In this document: piece after piece, positions 46,001-59,088 of the stretch
How the letters are laid out: each line of letters opens with the position of its first letter
Numbering within the stretch: position 1 is the first letter of the stretch
DNA from: Hofstenia miamia
Lineage: Eukaryota > Xenacoelomorpha > Acoela
Direction: 5' to 3'
NCBI GenBank assembly: GCA_004352715.1
Contig: SCFE01000011.1
Span: forward strand, 714,418 to 778,417
DNA length: 64,000 nucleotides
Translations under genes and position numbers: made by a program
Notes under the pieces: model-generated
Seen by the model: the letters and a program-made list of their open reading frames with translations, nothing else
What the model was told of the DNA's origin: nothing
Databases searched by the model: none

Positions 46001-49000
46001 TTGTCAACTGGGTACGCAGCTTCCTGTCCAACCGCAGCCAGTTCACAGTTTATAGAGGGGTAGCATCTGAGCCAATATTTATCAACCAGAACGTACGACA
46101 GGGATCGGACGAGGGCAAGATCTGAATTCAACAAACACGGTATTCGCTGATGACAATACATACCGCATTTGGTCGAAGAGTTTGCGTTGAGGAACCTTCA
46201 TCTTAACACCTCTAAGTCGAAAAAGATGATTATCCGTTTCAGGCCAAGTGATATGGATGTAGTGCCAGCCAGTACTTGGAATTGAGCAAGTTGACCGATT
46301 ATCGATATTGGGACTCACATTATGTCCTGACTTATCCCTTAAAATGCATACTGAAAGGATCGTTAAAGGAACATTCTGTGCCTTGTACCAGATTAATCTC
46401 CCTCGATCTTTCTCGTACAGCAGGCGTGATCTTGATTACCTATATCAGTGCTTAGTAATTTCGCGACTGACCTATGGAATATCTGCCTGGGGAGGCGAGC
46501 CCAATTATATTCTTGACAAGATTGAGGCAGTACATCGAAAGGCCGTCAGACTGGGAAAAACCACACGGAGTTTTAGTATCAAGCACTGTGTGGAGCAACA
46601 CGATGAGTGGCTCTTCCAGAAGATTCGAGAACATTCACACCCATTGCATATATACTTACCAGAGCGAACCGATTATGCTGAACGAAGACTGCGAGATCGC
46701 TTACCTCCAACAACTGCTAATAGTGAGAAATTGATGTTTAAGTAAATTTGAAATGAGTCGCGCTTGAGACGAAAAAATACCAATGAAGAAACCCGGGGCT
46801 ATTACATTGCAAAATAATATTAATATATTATTTCTCTTACTTTAATATTCGTCAAAATTATGTAAACTACTATATTAAATTTCAATGTTGATATTTTCAG
46901 TTATAATTTTAATTTTTCAAAGTACAAAATATCTTTTTTGTAATAGCCTTGGATGGATGATTCGAACTGATTACAACTGGCCGGGTGGACTTGGGTTACG
47001 GTGTAAGGGCCCTGACAGGTAAATTTAACAAAGTGGTAACCATTGATAACGCTACTTTGATTTGTAAACTTTCATTGTTATTTTACTGGTATGCATTTGA
47101 CACACAATAAATAATGTGCGAACCAAGCCCAATTCCAACCTGTGATGGCCAAGTCGACCAGCTTCTACCGTTGAATGCTATACATTGTGGTACTGTAAGG
47201 AATAAGTTCCTTAACTATGATGACTTCGCAAATAGAGTTGTTAAAGTTTCATATAACTTTTAAGTGATAATAAACTGAAACATTAATCAAGAAGCAACAT
47301 TGGTAAACAATACTTTTAACCTTGAGCAACATATGTTGTATAAGATATGATACATAATTTTAAACATTAGGATATCGACAACATTATTTAAACGCATACT
47401 GGCTATATCTGGATCTTTTGACAAAAGTTGCTCCAAAAAACCAGCTGTTGCTCTTGTCTTGGTGATCAACAACGTAAATAGATGTTTGTCCATTGATTGG
47501 TAGGCACTCAGTTTATTCAAAATGAGACCAACAATCTTTTCATAAATGGAAGGAGGGTCATTTTGAATTTTTTCATAATGTTCAAAAGCTTCCTAAGGCA
47601 AACAAAAATGAAGAGCTTAAAATGCACCACTTAACATAGACACTAAATAGATCAATTGTATTAAAAATTATACAACATAACACCGCAAAAGTAAAAATTA
47701 ATTTAGTTTAGATCTCTTCTCATTTAATGTTATCTGCCTGGCTTCTAAATTATAGATACTCTGGCAATAAACACAATGACTAAATAATCAGTTAAGATAT
47801 AGTACGGGTGCAATAGAGCAAATTTAAGTTTCAATTGATTCAATTTAATCATGATCAACTTAAACTGTATTCAAAAATATAATATAAACTCATATGCAAC
47901 ATAACCAGCTTGATTTTGGTTGTAGGCATATTAGCCAGTATCAGAATGAAAAAGAAAGAATTTTTATTCATGAAAAATGAGATTTAAAAATTTTTTTTCA
48001 GGAAAGTAGTAAGACCGCAGTTCTTTTCGTTACTTGCGATTGTATTGAAATAAATAGAAATTTAGGGCATTTAGAAGATAATATATTAACTATATTTTTT
48101 TTATTGGAGATATGTAAAGTGGTTTAGACTAATTTGGGTACGCTTATTTCAAAAATCATAACCGTATTGCTGTATCATGATGAAATAAATGAATGAATGA
48201 TTTTATAAAATTTCATTGAAATCCTAACTTCTAGCCAATGGGAATATTTCTGTTACTGAAAATCCTGACGTGATACAGCAAGTTATATATATATANNNNN
48301 NNNNNNNNNNNNNNNNNNNNNNNNNNNNNNNNNNNNNNNNNNNNNNNNNNNNNNNNNNNNNNNNNNNNNNNNNNNNNNNNNNNNNNNNNNNNNNNNNNNN
48401 NNNNNNNNNNNNNNNNNNNNNNNNNNNNNNNNNNNNNNNNNNNNNNNNNNNNNNNNNNNNNNNNNNNNNNNNNNNNNNNNNNNATATATATATATATATA
48501 TATATATAACAAAATATAAGTATGAGTAAGCATTTGGAATCCTTGAACCTTTCTAGTGGATATCTTACAAATAAATTTATGAATGCTTTGTTGGGCCTGT
48601 GAGTTTCCCAGCCCTCCCAATGCACAAAGATGACCGCAATTTGTCATATGTTGTGAATAGAGTTAAGAAATAGGGCTCCAAAGTCTCTGAAGAAGACCAG
48701 GTACAGCCCGTCACACCCTCAGTTAATTTGCAGAAATTTTGGTAGAAATTTAAATGATTTGTGATTACCTCCAAACAATCTGCTAAAACATGGGTATTTA
48801 TAAACATATCTGCAAATTGCATCTGCGTTAAAACATGCAGCCCAGCTAAGAACTCTCAATGTTTCCTGCAAGGTAAACTAAAATTTATCGATTAAATAAG
48901 TTTTCATCACTTTTGTAGCTTAAATCGAGCAAAAAGAGACTACTCTATCAGGGAAAGACGGTTACATAAAGTCCGGAAATTTAAACAAATGAAAATAAAG

Positions 49001-52000
49001 TGTTTTAGTAAGGTTTTTTCTAACCGAAATTAGAATAGCTAAAAGAAAACTTCGAGATTTAAAAATCGTAAAACAATGTAAAAATTATACCTCGACATCT
49101 TTATAGTTATCAAAAATCGAGAAATTGCACTTGAGCCTGATGACTTCGACAAGACATTCCTTGCAATCGAGCGGTTTAAAAATAGTTAACAGGTTTACAA
49201 GTTCTGAAAGTTTTGTCATAAATGTCAAGAATTTCGAGATTTCTTCATCTTCAGACTTTTGCTTCTGCAATAAGAGCGTCATGCACTCCCAATTATCATC
49301 ACGATCACTAAAATCTCATGAATAGTATAGAACAGAAGTATGTTGAAAATTAAGTCAGAAGCATAGATGAACGCAAGTGTACTTTTTTATAACCGCATTG
49401 CACCGCACCCGCAGTAAGTGGGCCCGTAACCGCACCGCACCCACACGTTTGTTTGAAATTTCACCCGCACCTGCAACACATGACATGTATAAAGCATTAT
49501 AATAATACGTTCTATAAGACTACAATGTCATTTTATTTTTCTTTTACAGTATTAAAACACGGCTCTCCTAAAATAGCAGATAACAAACAAAAAATGTCAA
49601 TCACAGAATTTACTTTCTATTAATTTTGTGTTTAATTGAGTGAGTGATATCAAATATATTATAAATATTTCGTAATATAATTAACATTGTATTAGTTTAG
49701 TATTACACATGTAACAATAGAAATGTCCACCCGCACCGCAACCTGCGTGGCATTTGAAATTCAGTATCCGCATTGCACCGCACCCAGCACGGGTAAACAA
49801 CTCCCGTCCATCTTAAAATATTCCTTAATATTCATGTAATTTAAATGAACAAATACATCATTTAATTTTATATTCACATGTCTCGGTTCCGGTATCTTCT
49901 CAAGCCGCTTGGGCGCTAATGCAAAATTTGATGTCCCTTAACATTCTTGGTTACTAAGCTGTAATATTGAACCTTACTTGACTTCTTCAGATATAAAATA
50001 TATCACAAACCCTTACAAATGATAAATTCGACAAAATACTTAACATATTGATGAGTTTGCAAGCGATTAAATGCTGCGAAAAGCCCCATTAAAGGGTCTG
50101 GATTTTAATAACGCTTTGAATAGATAAAACACCTCGGAAACAGGAAAATAATTCGGAGGAAAACCTGGAATTTCAGTGATTGTTAACCAGATATTGCCCG
50201 CAACCCGTGCAAACCTGCTATGATCACCTAGGATTGAATCAAGCTTGATTAGACTATGTTCGCTTCAGAATTAATGTACATAAATGATGTACACATCATC
50301 ATGGAGAATATAGAACAGACAATTTTAATAAAAGTACAAAAAAGTTATGAGTCAATTTAAAAAATCACGATTAATCTGTTTCTCTCTTTGAGGAATGGCT
50401 AACAAACTAAAATATTGGTGATTCAAAACTTGAACGATAAATACATACCATAGTTTAAGGATTTGCTTTAAGTTCTTTCCTAAGGTAGAATATTCACTCA
50501 TGCCTTTGACAAAGAAATCCTCAAAAGCTTTCTTTAAATTATCAATGATTTTCCTAACTTCTTCATCTGGTTTGACTACGATCGATTCTACTTTGGGTTT
50601 GACAGAAGTCAAACTATCTTTTTCTGCAGTAACTGAAACTAATTTTGCATTATCAAATTTTTTCAGTCGCTCTTCAAGCAAAGACACAGCATCGTCAATA
50701 AAATATTTATCAGTAGGCGAGGCAGTCAAACCTAAACAGATCACAAAAAGTCAAATCTATCAAATAAAACTTTTTATAGCAATTATAACTCATATTAGAT
50801 CTTAAAAAAACTTTAACTACTAAACATCCTTTAATATATTATACATTATAGGGTATGCTAAAACTTGACACAAGCCTGAAACATAAAACTTAGTTCTGAA
50901 TTATTTTTAAATTCATATTTTATAAATTGTGTATCCACAGTATTCCCATGCAGACTTGTCAACGAGCCGAGCTTCTAACGAGCCGAGCCGAGCTTGAGCA
51001 CAGTATTTGATATACAAAGAGCCCAAAACGAGCCTATTTTAGGCAAAGCAAGTTTATAGTTCTGCTTGTTAATTTGATTATGGAGATTTTTCTTATTTTT
51101 TGCAGTCAGTATGCCTTTCCTATAATCTTATTTAAGAAATGTTTATTAAACAATAGGAAGAGGTATGTAAAAAATTCTTTGAGCACAATATTTTTAAAAA
51201 AACGAGCTAAAACGACGAGCTTCATTCAAAGATTTTGTGTGGCGACCCGAGCCGAACTTACACAAAATTTAAACGAGCCGAGCCGAGCTTGGAAATGTCG
51301 CCTCGTTGACAAGTCCGTTCTTATGCAAAACAACTGATGTTGGTAGAATTGAATAGTATAAAGATTTATCAAAATATAAATCAAATGCATATTGCGACAA
51401 GAAATGTAAGAGATTTACCTAGTAATTTAGGCCTTCTTTTTTCCTTACAACGACTCTGATAATCTTCAATAAGTTTAAAAAACGGATGGTTTTTCTCGCA
51501 GTGGTGAACTTCATCAAAAATGATTAAACTGGCGTCATGCCATTTCACACTATCGGAGCTCAACAGGTTTTCAAGCGCAGCTAAAATTTATACATAAAAT
51601 AAAAATGGTATCGATATTATATTTTGAAACAAAAATCTGCTAAGCAAAATAATCTATTATTGCTAGTATTTGAAAATAAATTTTCGTCTGAATCTGAAAT
51701 GTATTGCATGCGCGCTATTAAACACGTTTGAACCATTTTGAACTCAAATTATAGTTACCTAATCTTTTCATGGATAATGAAACTGAATAATAGAAGAGCT
51801 ATTAGGGCAGCTTCTTTGAGTTCCTCTCGGGAGGATAGACTTTGCATAGAATAGAAAATGATTATTTTCATAAAATGTCTTGAATAGAAGATAGATGCTC
51901 TTGAGATAGTCCTGTTGAATGGCATCCAGCCTAGCAGTCATTTCGGATACATACAAAGTTTTAGATAGGACTGTACATCCTTCGTACTTCAATTTTTACT

Positions 52001-55000
52001 GCGCATTTCCCAAAAATTTCAACTTATCTCCAATAGCTTATCCCTTTATCTTTCAAAGGAGAAATTAGCCAAGCACTTGCCAAATGAATTTAGATTAAGA
52101 ATTAGAAAGGAAAAGGTTAGTTAGATAAGACTATCATCCCATTGCTAATTATTCATCTTCTTTTGCATCATATGACAGGAAATTATTCAAATGTTGAGGT
52201 TGAGATTCTTCTGGCCAGACTACTACACTATTCGGGAACAATTACACACATTGTGGGACTAGATGTGGCCTGGAAATGGACGCCAGTCACGTGACCTATG
52301 AGCGTTCTTTTATTTAAAAAATTCAACGTTTTGTTGAAGCTAGCATGCTGTTATTACTGAAAGTAATATGAATCCATTACAGAAGTTATCGCACACCAGA
52401 AAACTGATATTTTCGGAATTTTTTCATTTCCTGAAGCATTGCAATTCAGACTTGTCAACGAGCCGACCTTCTAACGAGCCTAGCCGAGACGAGCCGAGCT
52501 TGGAAATTTCGGCTCATTGACAAGTCTGTTGCAATTCGATTCTTCGCTAAAGCAGTAAGCTTATTTTTGTATGGAGAAAAATTAATGATATTTATATCAA
52601 TTTATTGCTACGAAAAAGTTTATTGTTAAAACATTGTAATAAAACTTTAAGCAATTCAACTATACATTAAAATATACTTTTTGAAAGGGTAAACTTATTT
52701 AGCACTTGACAAATAATGATAAATACCTGCAGTGAACAGCAGCACATTACATTCAGATATTTTGTAGGTATTATCCGGCATATCTACGTATTTATCACCG
52801 GCTATAACAGCAATCTAAAAAATCGAGTTTATACGCCATATATTAAAAACATTAACAAATATTAAGAGCACACTTAGCACCAGACTTGGCAACGAGACGT
52901 AATTTCTAAGCTCGACTCGGCTCGTTCAAATTTTGAGTAAGTTCGGCTCGCCATAGAAAATCTTTCAATGAGGCTCGTTTCAGCTCGGTATTTTTTTAAA
53001 AATATTGTGCTCTCAGAATTTTTTAAATGGCTCTTCCTATTATTTAATAAACATTTCTAANTACGAAAAAGTTTATTGTTAAAACATTGTAATAAAACTT
53101 TAAGCAATTCAACTATAAATTAAAATATACTTTTTGAAAGGGTAAACTTATTTAGCACTTGACAAATAATGATAAATACCTGCAGTGAACAGCAGCACAT
53201 TACATTCAGATATTTTGTAGGTATTATCCGGCATATCTACGTATTTATCACCGGCTATAACAGCAATCTAAAAAATCGAGTTTATACGCCATATATTAAA
53301 AACATTAACAAATATTAAGAGCACACTTAGCACCAGACTTGGCAACGAGACGTAATTTCTAAGCTCGACTCGGCTCGTTCAAATTTTGAGTAAGTTCGGC
53401 TCGCCATAGAAAATCTTTCAATGAGGCTCGTTTCAGCTCGGTATTTTTTTAAAAATATTGTGCTCTCAGAATTTTTTAAATGGCTCTTCCTATTATTTAA
53501 TAAACATTTCTAAAATACGATTATAAGTAAGGAATATTGAATGAAAATATAAGAAAAATCTGCATAATCAAATTAACAAGCAGCACTATAAATTTGGTTT
53601 GCTTTAAAAACGGCTCGTTTTGGGCTCGTTGTATATCCAATACTCTGCTCAAGCTCGGCTCGACTCGTTAAAAGCTCGGCTCGTTGAGAAGTCTACCTAG
53701 CACCGCAAAGCCACATAAACTATGCTTCAGTTAAATTTTTCACTTAAAGTTTAAAACAAATATTGCAACGTCAATTATGGATAGGCCATATTTCAATAAT
53801 ATCATTCCAACAAATCTTTGTGTGAGGCCCGTCTAATGTAATTTTCAAATAAGCATATCATTCGAAATTTAACTTGCCTTTATTTGTGAAAATATCAAAT
53901 TTTCATATTTGATTCAAACTCCAAAAAATTGGGATTTTCAATCTACAAATATTCTCGCTAAAATCAAAAGGAATTTTTAGTAATTCAAAGCAAAAAACTT
54001 ATCCAAAATGCATTATTTAAAATATATAAATTTAACCAGGTCTTTTTTCTCAAAGACTAATTTCGTAGCGAAAAAAATTCCCTTCATAGCAGTTGTTATA
54101 TGTGTTCTGTAACAAAAGCATTTGAATGAAACGTATCAAATATTTCTGCAGAACATCAATAAACTTTATCGCTCTTACCAACAAACAATATGAAAAGCCA
54201 AGAATTTGGTAACTAATTGGGTTGGTTCTTAAATCTGTCAATTCATAATCTTATGGCTGTCAGAATTTATCTTACAACTGTCAGAAAAAGTCGTTGTTGT
54301 TTAAAATGAGCTTAATTGGGACATGGCTTAAGAGACACCTAGTTAAAATGGTAACTATATGAGAAAGGCATTAAAATAACATTTCACTTGCTTCCTACAT
54401 ATATAATTTTCTGAATTTTTCAAAGGTTTCACATTAATCAATTATTTTAACCTCAAAAGCTATTTTATAATTTTTAAGTATTTTACTATTTACCATATTG
54501 ATAACGTTTTTTGATTAATGCTATTGGCTAAAAGTGATTTCCATAGTTACATCTTTTTCTGACAGCTGTAAGATAAATTCTGACAGCCATAAGATTATGA
54601 ATTGACAGATTTAAGAACCAAACTAAATTCTTTATGTGGTTACAGCAACGATATTTGTTTACAGATATTGATGGTAGCTGTATTTCTAACACTGATTTCT
54701 TTGTTTTGCAGTTATTAGACGAAATCTACTGTAGGACAATTTTATAATTATTAAGGCAACTAAAATGCTATATTTTTTAAGCAGGAATGTCTGTTACTAT
54801 AGAGACATTTATAGACATACAGTGGCACTGGTTATTTGCTTTATTGTGCTACAAAAAGTCACATTTTATATTAAATTAGCAATTGAATATTTTACGTCTA
54901 AAATTCATTATAATCATTTGAATCGGAAATGTTGAAAAGGTTTTTTCCATACATGAATGTTAGAAAATTGCTTATTTTGTCATGCGAACTTAAATATATT

Positions 55001-58000
55001 TGTTAGTTACTTAGAACTATAGTTTTATTTTTACAACAGAATAAAAAATTTATGCATTTTGCTACATAAAGTCACTGTTTTACATCATTTGGTTGCATCA
55101 TAGAATTTCATAGGCTACATGCTGGTTGCCTTAATAATTGCATAACTCAATCAGTTTTTAAAAAATGTTACCTTGTAATCGCTTCCCAATTGCTTCCGTA
55201 AGTATTCGCATTGCTGAATCAAAAGAAGAAATCGATCGGTAATAAAATACACGTATTTGCCACTGTTCATTTTAAGCATTTTCTTAATGACCATTGCGGA
55301 AACCAGCGTTTTCCCACAGCCTAAATATAGCCAAGTTACAAGGTTAGAAAGGCCTAATAAGCTAATTAATTTATTTGTTCATTTTGTTTTTGTCAAATTT
55401 ACGGCTTCGGCTCCATGATTTGTTATCTAAATACTAGAATTTGTTAGTTACCATGGCTAACATAGTGTAAATATTTAATCTGTGACTCAACATTTTTTAT
55501 GATGACATCATCTGGAAACAGGTAAGAAACTAGTCTTAAAAAGAAATGCATATTGATAATCTCTTCAATTGCAGTGAGCCTAGCATTTACCTGGTAAAAT
55601 CTTGAAGAATATATGTTAGTAATACTAGTAAATACTACTAATTCTGCAGACATCAATAAAAACGTGTCAATGAAGCGAAGGAAACATATATGCCAACTTT
55701 TTGAAGAATACAGGATTTGATAATATGTCACCTTATCATGACTTTGAAAAATAACTTGATCAGCAATTTTTCAAAAATGATCAAACGAGATGGCTTACAC
55801 ATAATGTATTTAGATAATGGCAAAGTGCAAAATTTAGCAAACTAAACCCCACTAGTATTCAAATCAATCAGAAATACTATTTGTCCCTTCTTTGTTAAAA
55901 CAGTTATCAGTAAGGCATGCAGAACAGAACATTATTTTAACGAGTATAATTTCAACAACATATTGTCACCAGCAGGGCATACAAAAATCATTAAAATAAT
56001 TTTTTATTGGTATATATTGTATTCTATATCTTAACATTAAATGTACGTAACCAGTAATATTTAGGTTATATAATGTCATATTATTCATAATCTTTCATGT
56101 AATATTTAGGTAATAGGTTATTATAAAGATTCTTAGGTCATGCTTAGCAGAAATATAGCAAATGCTATTTGGCAGCTAATCTACATCAAAATTTTAATGA
56201 ATTTAGAGGATTTTGCCTATAAATCCCCTCAACATTTTCCCTGTGAGTTTCATGTAAGAAGTCAGATGACAATGAGTGTAAATGTTAATATTTATTGAAA
56301 ATACCCTACGTTTTTCTACTTAGGGCATTGAGCAAATTTACAAAGTAGAAATACAGGATTTTTTGACATGACCAAAGATGTCTCTGATTAGTCCTTACAT
56401 TAAAATATTTGTCTAGACTACTTGATTTGATCACCACACTATATTATTTTGTATGTTAGTTTGCTAAATTGATAAGCAAAGGATAGCAGCATCAAGTAAA
56501 TCTAAAATTAAAGATACCACATTAAGTATCCTAATAAGTTTCAGAGTACGCCTTACAACACATTGTGTTGCCAGTTTGACTGCAAATTTGGGCTGTGATG
56601 CTATCAAAGGCATTGACTTAGTTACGATCCATGCAATATTCAAAACTACATCTAACGTTTGTCATAAATAAATCATAGTAGTGAGAATAAAACTTTTCCG
56701 TCATTGTACACCAAACTTCAACACTAAGTTGAACAAAACTTCTTTATGCTGAAAAGCTTTTGATAACAGAAAGAAGAGTTCAAGCAGTCAATCATTGTCT
56801 CAAAATATTAGTTAGTTGAATATATGTTGCCTTCTGCAATTGTAATAGTTGGTGAGATCATAATTTTTTGTCATATTTGCATATTTGTCATTAAATTTAA
56901 GGTTATATTTGAATATTACAAGGTCACATTCCTGGATACCCTGGTTATCGGGCTAAATTAAAATCATATAAAGAGAAAATTCAATTATGGAGAATAATAT
57001 TGAATAAGCATGTTCAATAAACCAAACGTTCTGGAACTGTTTTACAATGCGAATTGAACAGTTGTGCGAAAAATCCAGGGTTTTTATGTACAATTGCACA
57101 TGCACATATCCATGCACCTACAGTAATGGAGTCGATTTTGTGGTGATTCTATACATTCTTTTGCATTAGGTGTTACCATGCCTTCAATGTGCTTATAATA
57201 TTTAATGGTAAATTAAGAAGTGTAATATGCTAAATTTGCAATCAAAAATCATTTTACCAGTGTATGAAGATCACATTTTATTACTTATTATCGTGCATAG
57301 CACGGGCAGTTTTCTAGTGTTTCTAATATACACTACAGCCTACTAACAAAAAAAAATGTAATGAAAAGCAATCCTTTTCTAAGGACTTAAAACATCTAGA
57401 AGAAATAGAGGGAGTACAAAATAATGATAATTTTTAATTAAACCTTAAAATTAAAGAAACTACCTGTGGGTAAATAGCATATACAAGAATCCGTCCGCTC
57501 AATTATTTTTTGGTAGAGCTCAATTTGATAAGGATGTGGAGTAGAATATAGATCAAATGAAGTATCTCTATCACTGGAGGACTTTACAACAGAAATCCTA
57601 CAATGTCTTTTAAAAGTAGTTAAGATGTGTTCTGCGCCTGTATAATGAGAGATAGCAGCGTAAACGGATGGGAACGTAATGGTAGAACATTTTTCACAGC
57701 TTACACGACTTACATCTTTTAATGCTAAAAAAGTTATTTCATAATTCTGTTCGTATCTATTTACAGTATGTTACAGTATAAAGGTGAAACTAGGAATTTA
57801 GTGAAATCCCAAAATTTTCTTAACTAAACTTTAGTCAAGATTAAGTTTTTTCGCTCTTTTTAAAATATATTTAGTTTGCTATTGTCTTTTTCTTGTTCAT
57901 TAAAGGTCTTTCAAAGAATTTAATTGCAATATTTTCAGCTATTTTTGCTTCTTGATGCTTAATGATTGTCTTAAAATTATTTCTTTTGATGGGTGTGCAC

Positions 58001-59046
58001 ATAAATATATTTCTGACCTCGCATATGTTCTTCTATTCTCGTGCTTAAATGTTGTCTGGTCTCGCCGATGCATGCGTAATTGCATTCTTCACAGTTGTAA
58101 ATATAGACGAATCCAGATGAGAAAATCAATGAAATAGAAAGTCATGAAGATCAATCTATCATCTATCATCGACATGATAAAATCATTGCCGCATTTAAAA
58201 TAAAAGAAAAAGCTGATAATTTTTTAAGTTTTTTAAATAACATTTGTAGAGAATTTCAATTTACTATTGATCATGAAATGGATAATAGTTTGAAACTTCT
58301 AGATATCAAAATATCAAAGAATAAAAATGAACTAATTACAAATTAGTGTCAAAAATCTACAAAAACAGATCTCTATATATCATTCAAGTCATACTGTTAA
58401 GGGTCTAGTAGATATTTAGACGTTCTTCAATTTATAAAAATTTAACAAACTTATTAACGATCTAATGAAAAATGGCTATCCACAAGAATTAATTAACAAA
58501 CTTATTAACGCTAAATTCAAATACAATAACAAAAAACAACGAAGTGAAATAGAAAAATCAAAGATATTTTGGACGTTACCAAAAAAAGAGTTCTGTAACA
58601 TTGAGAAACAAGTCAAAATGTTAAATAAAGATCTATTAGCATAAAAAATGTGTCCAACATTAACATCAATTAATACACAAGATATTTTCACAAACAGAGG
58701 TAAGGTGCCCATTGATTTGCATCTCGTCTATATTTACAAATGTGATGAATGCAATTATTCATACATTGGCGAGATCAGACGACATTTAAGCACGAGAATA
58801 GAAGAACATATTGTAGCATATTCTCGGGGATTATAAATCATTTGTATTGTTAGTGGTCAATATGAGAGGTTTTGGTGCTATTTATTAAGTTATAATCCGT
58901 GTGCTTTATGCTTATTTTTGATTGGTCGCAGGCTTTCAAGTGCTTCCATTAGTGCGTGCTTTATTTAATTTGAATTGTTAAATTGATGCTTGATCGTCTG
59001 CCCAGCACTTTTTGCTCGCTGTAAATATTTGCCTTCGTTGTAAGTG

Positions 59047-59088
<42 letters not shown>

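Larger units (their letters stand above)
44290..47399 (-). other. Large helicase intron holding an antisense LINE
   Basis: Between exons 47588-47400 and 44286-44195. It contains a (TA)n run at 44611-44630 and the plus-strand LINE at 45148-46745. No other feature was seen. Confidence 0.75.
52609..53513. repeat. 452-bp tandem duplication joined by one N
   Basis: 52609-53060 and 53062-53513 are identical except for one base seen (CTATACATT versus CTATAAATT). The N at 53061 separates them. Each copy carries one full copy of the helicase exon 52727-52814 and the left part of a foldback element. Probably unmerged overlap of contig ends. Confidence 0.92.

Noticed and set aside
48224-48647. Frames through the 188-N gap with Tyr-Ile repeats
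   Set aside because: Translation of a TA microsatellite and Ns.
52727-53267. Tandem or mutually exclusive exons in the helicase gene
   Set aside because: The duplicate includes identical intron sequence and is bounded by a single N. An assembly overlap is the simpler explanation.
55444-55731. 95-codon minus-strand frame as a helicase exon
   Set aside because: It lies between the Walker A exon and the Q-motif exon, which already join in phase (ACA G|GC). No need or splice support for it.
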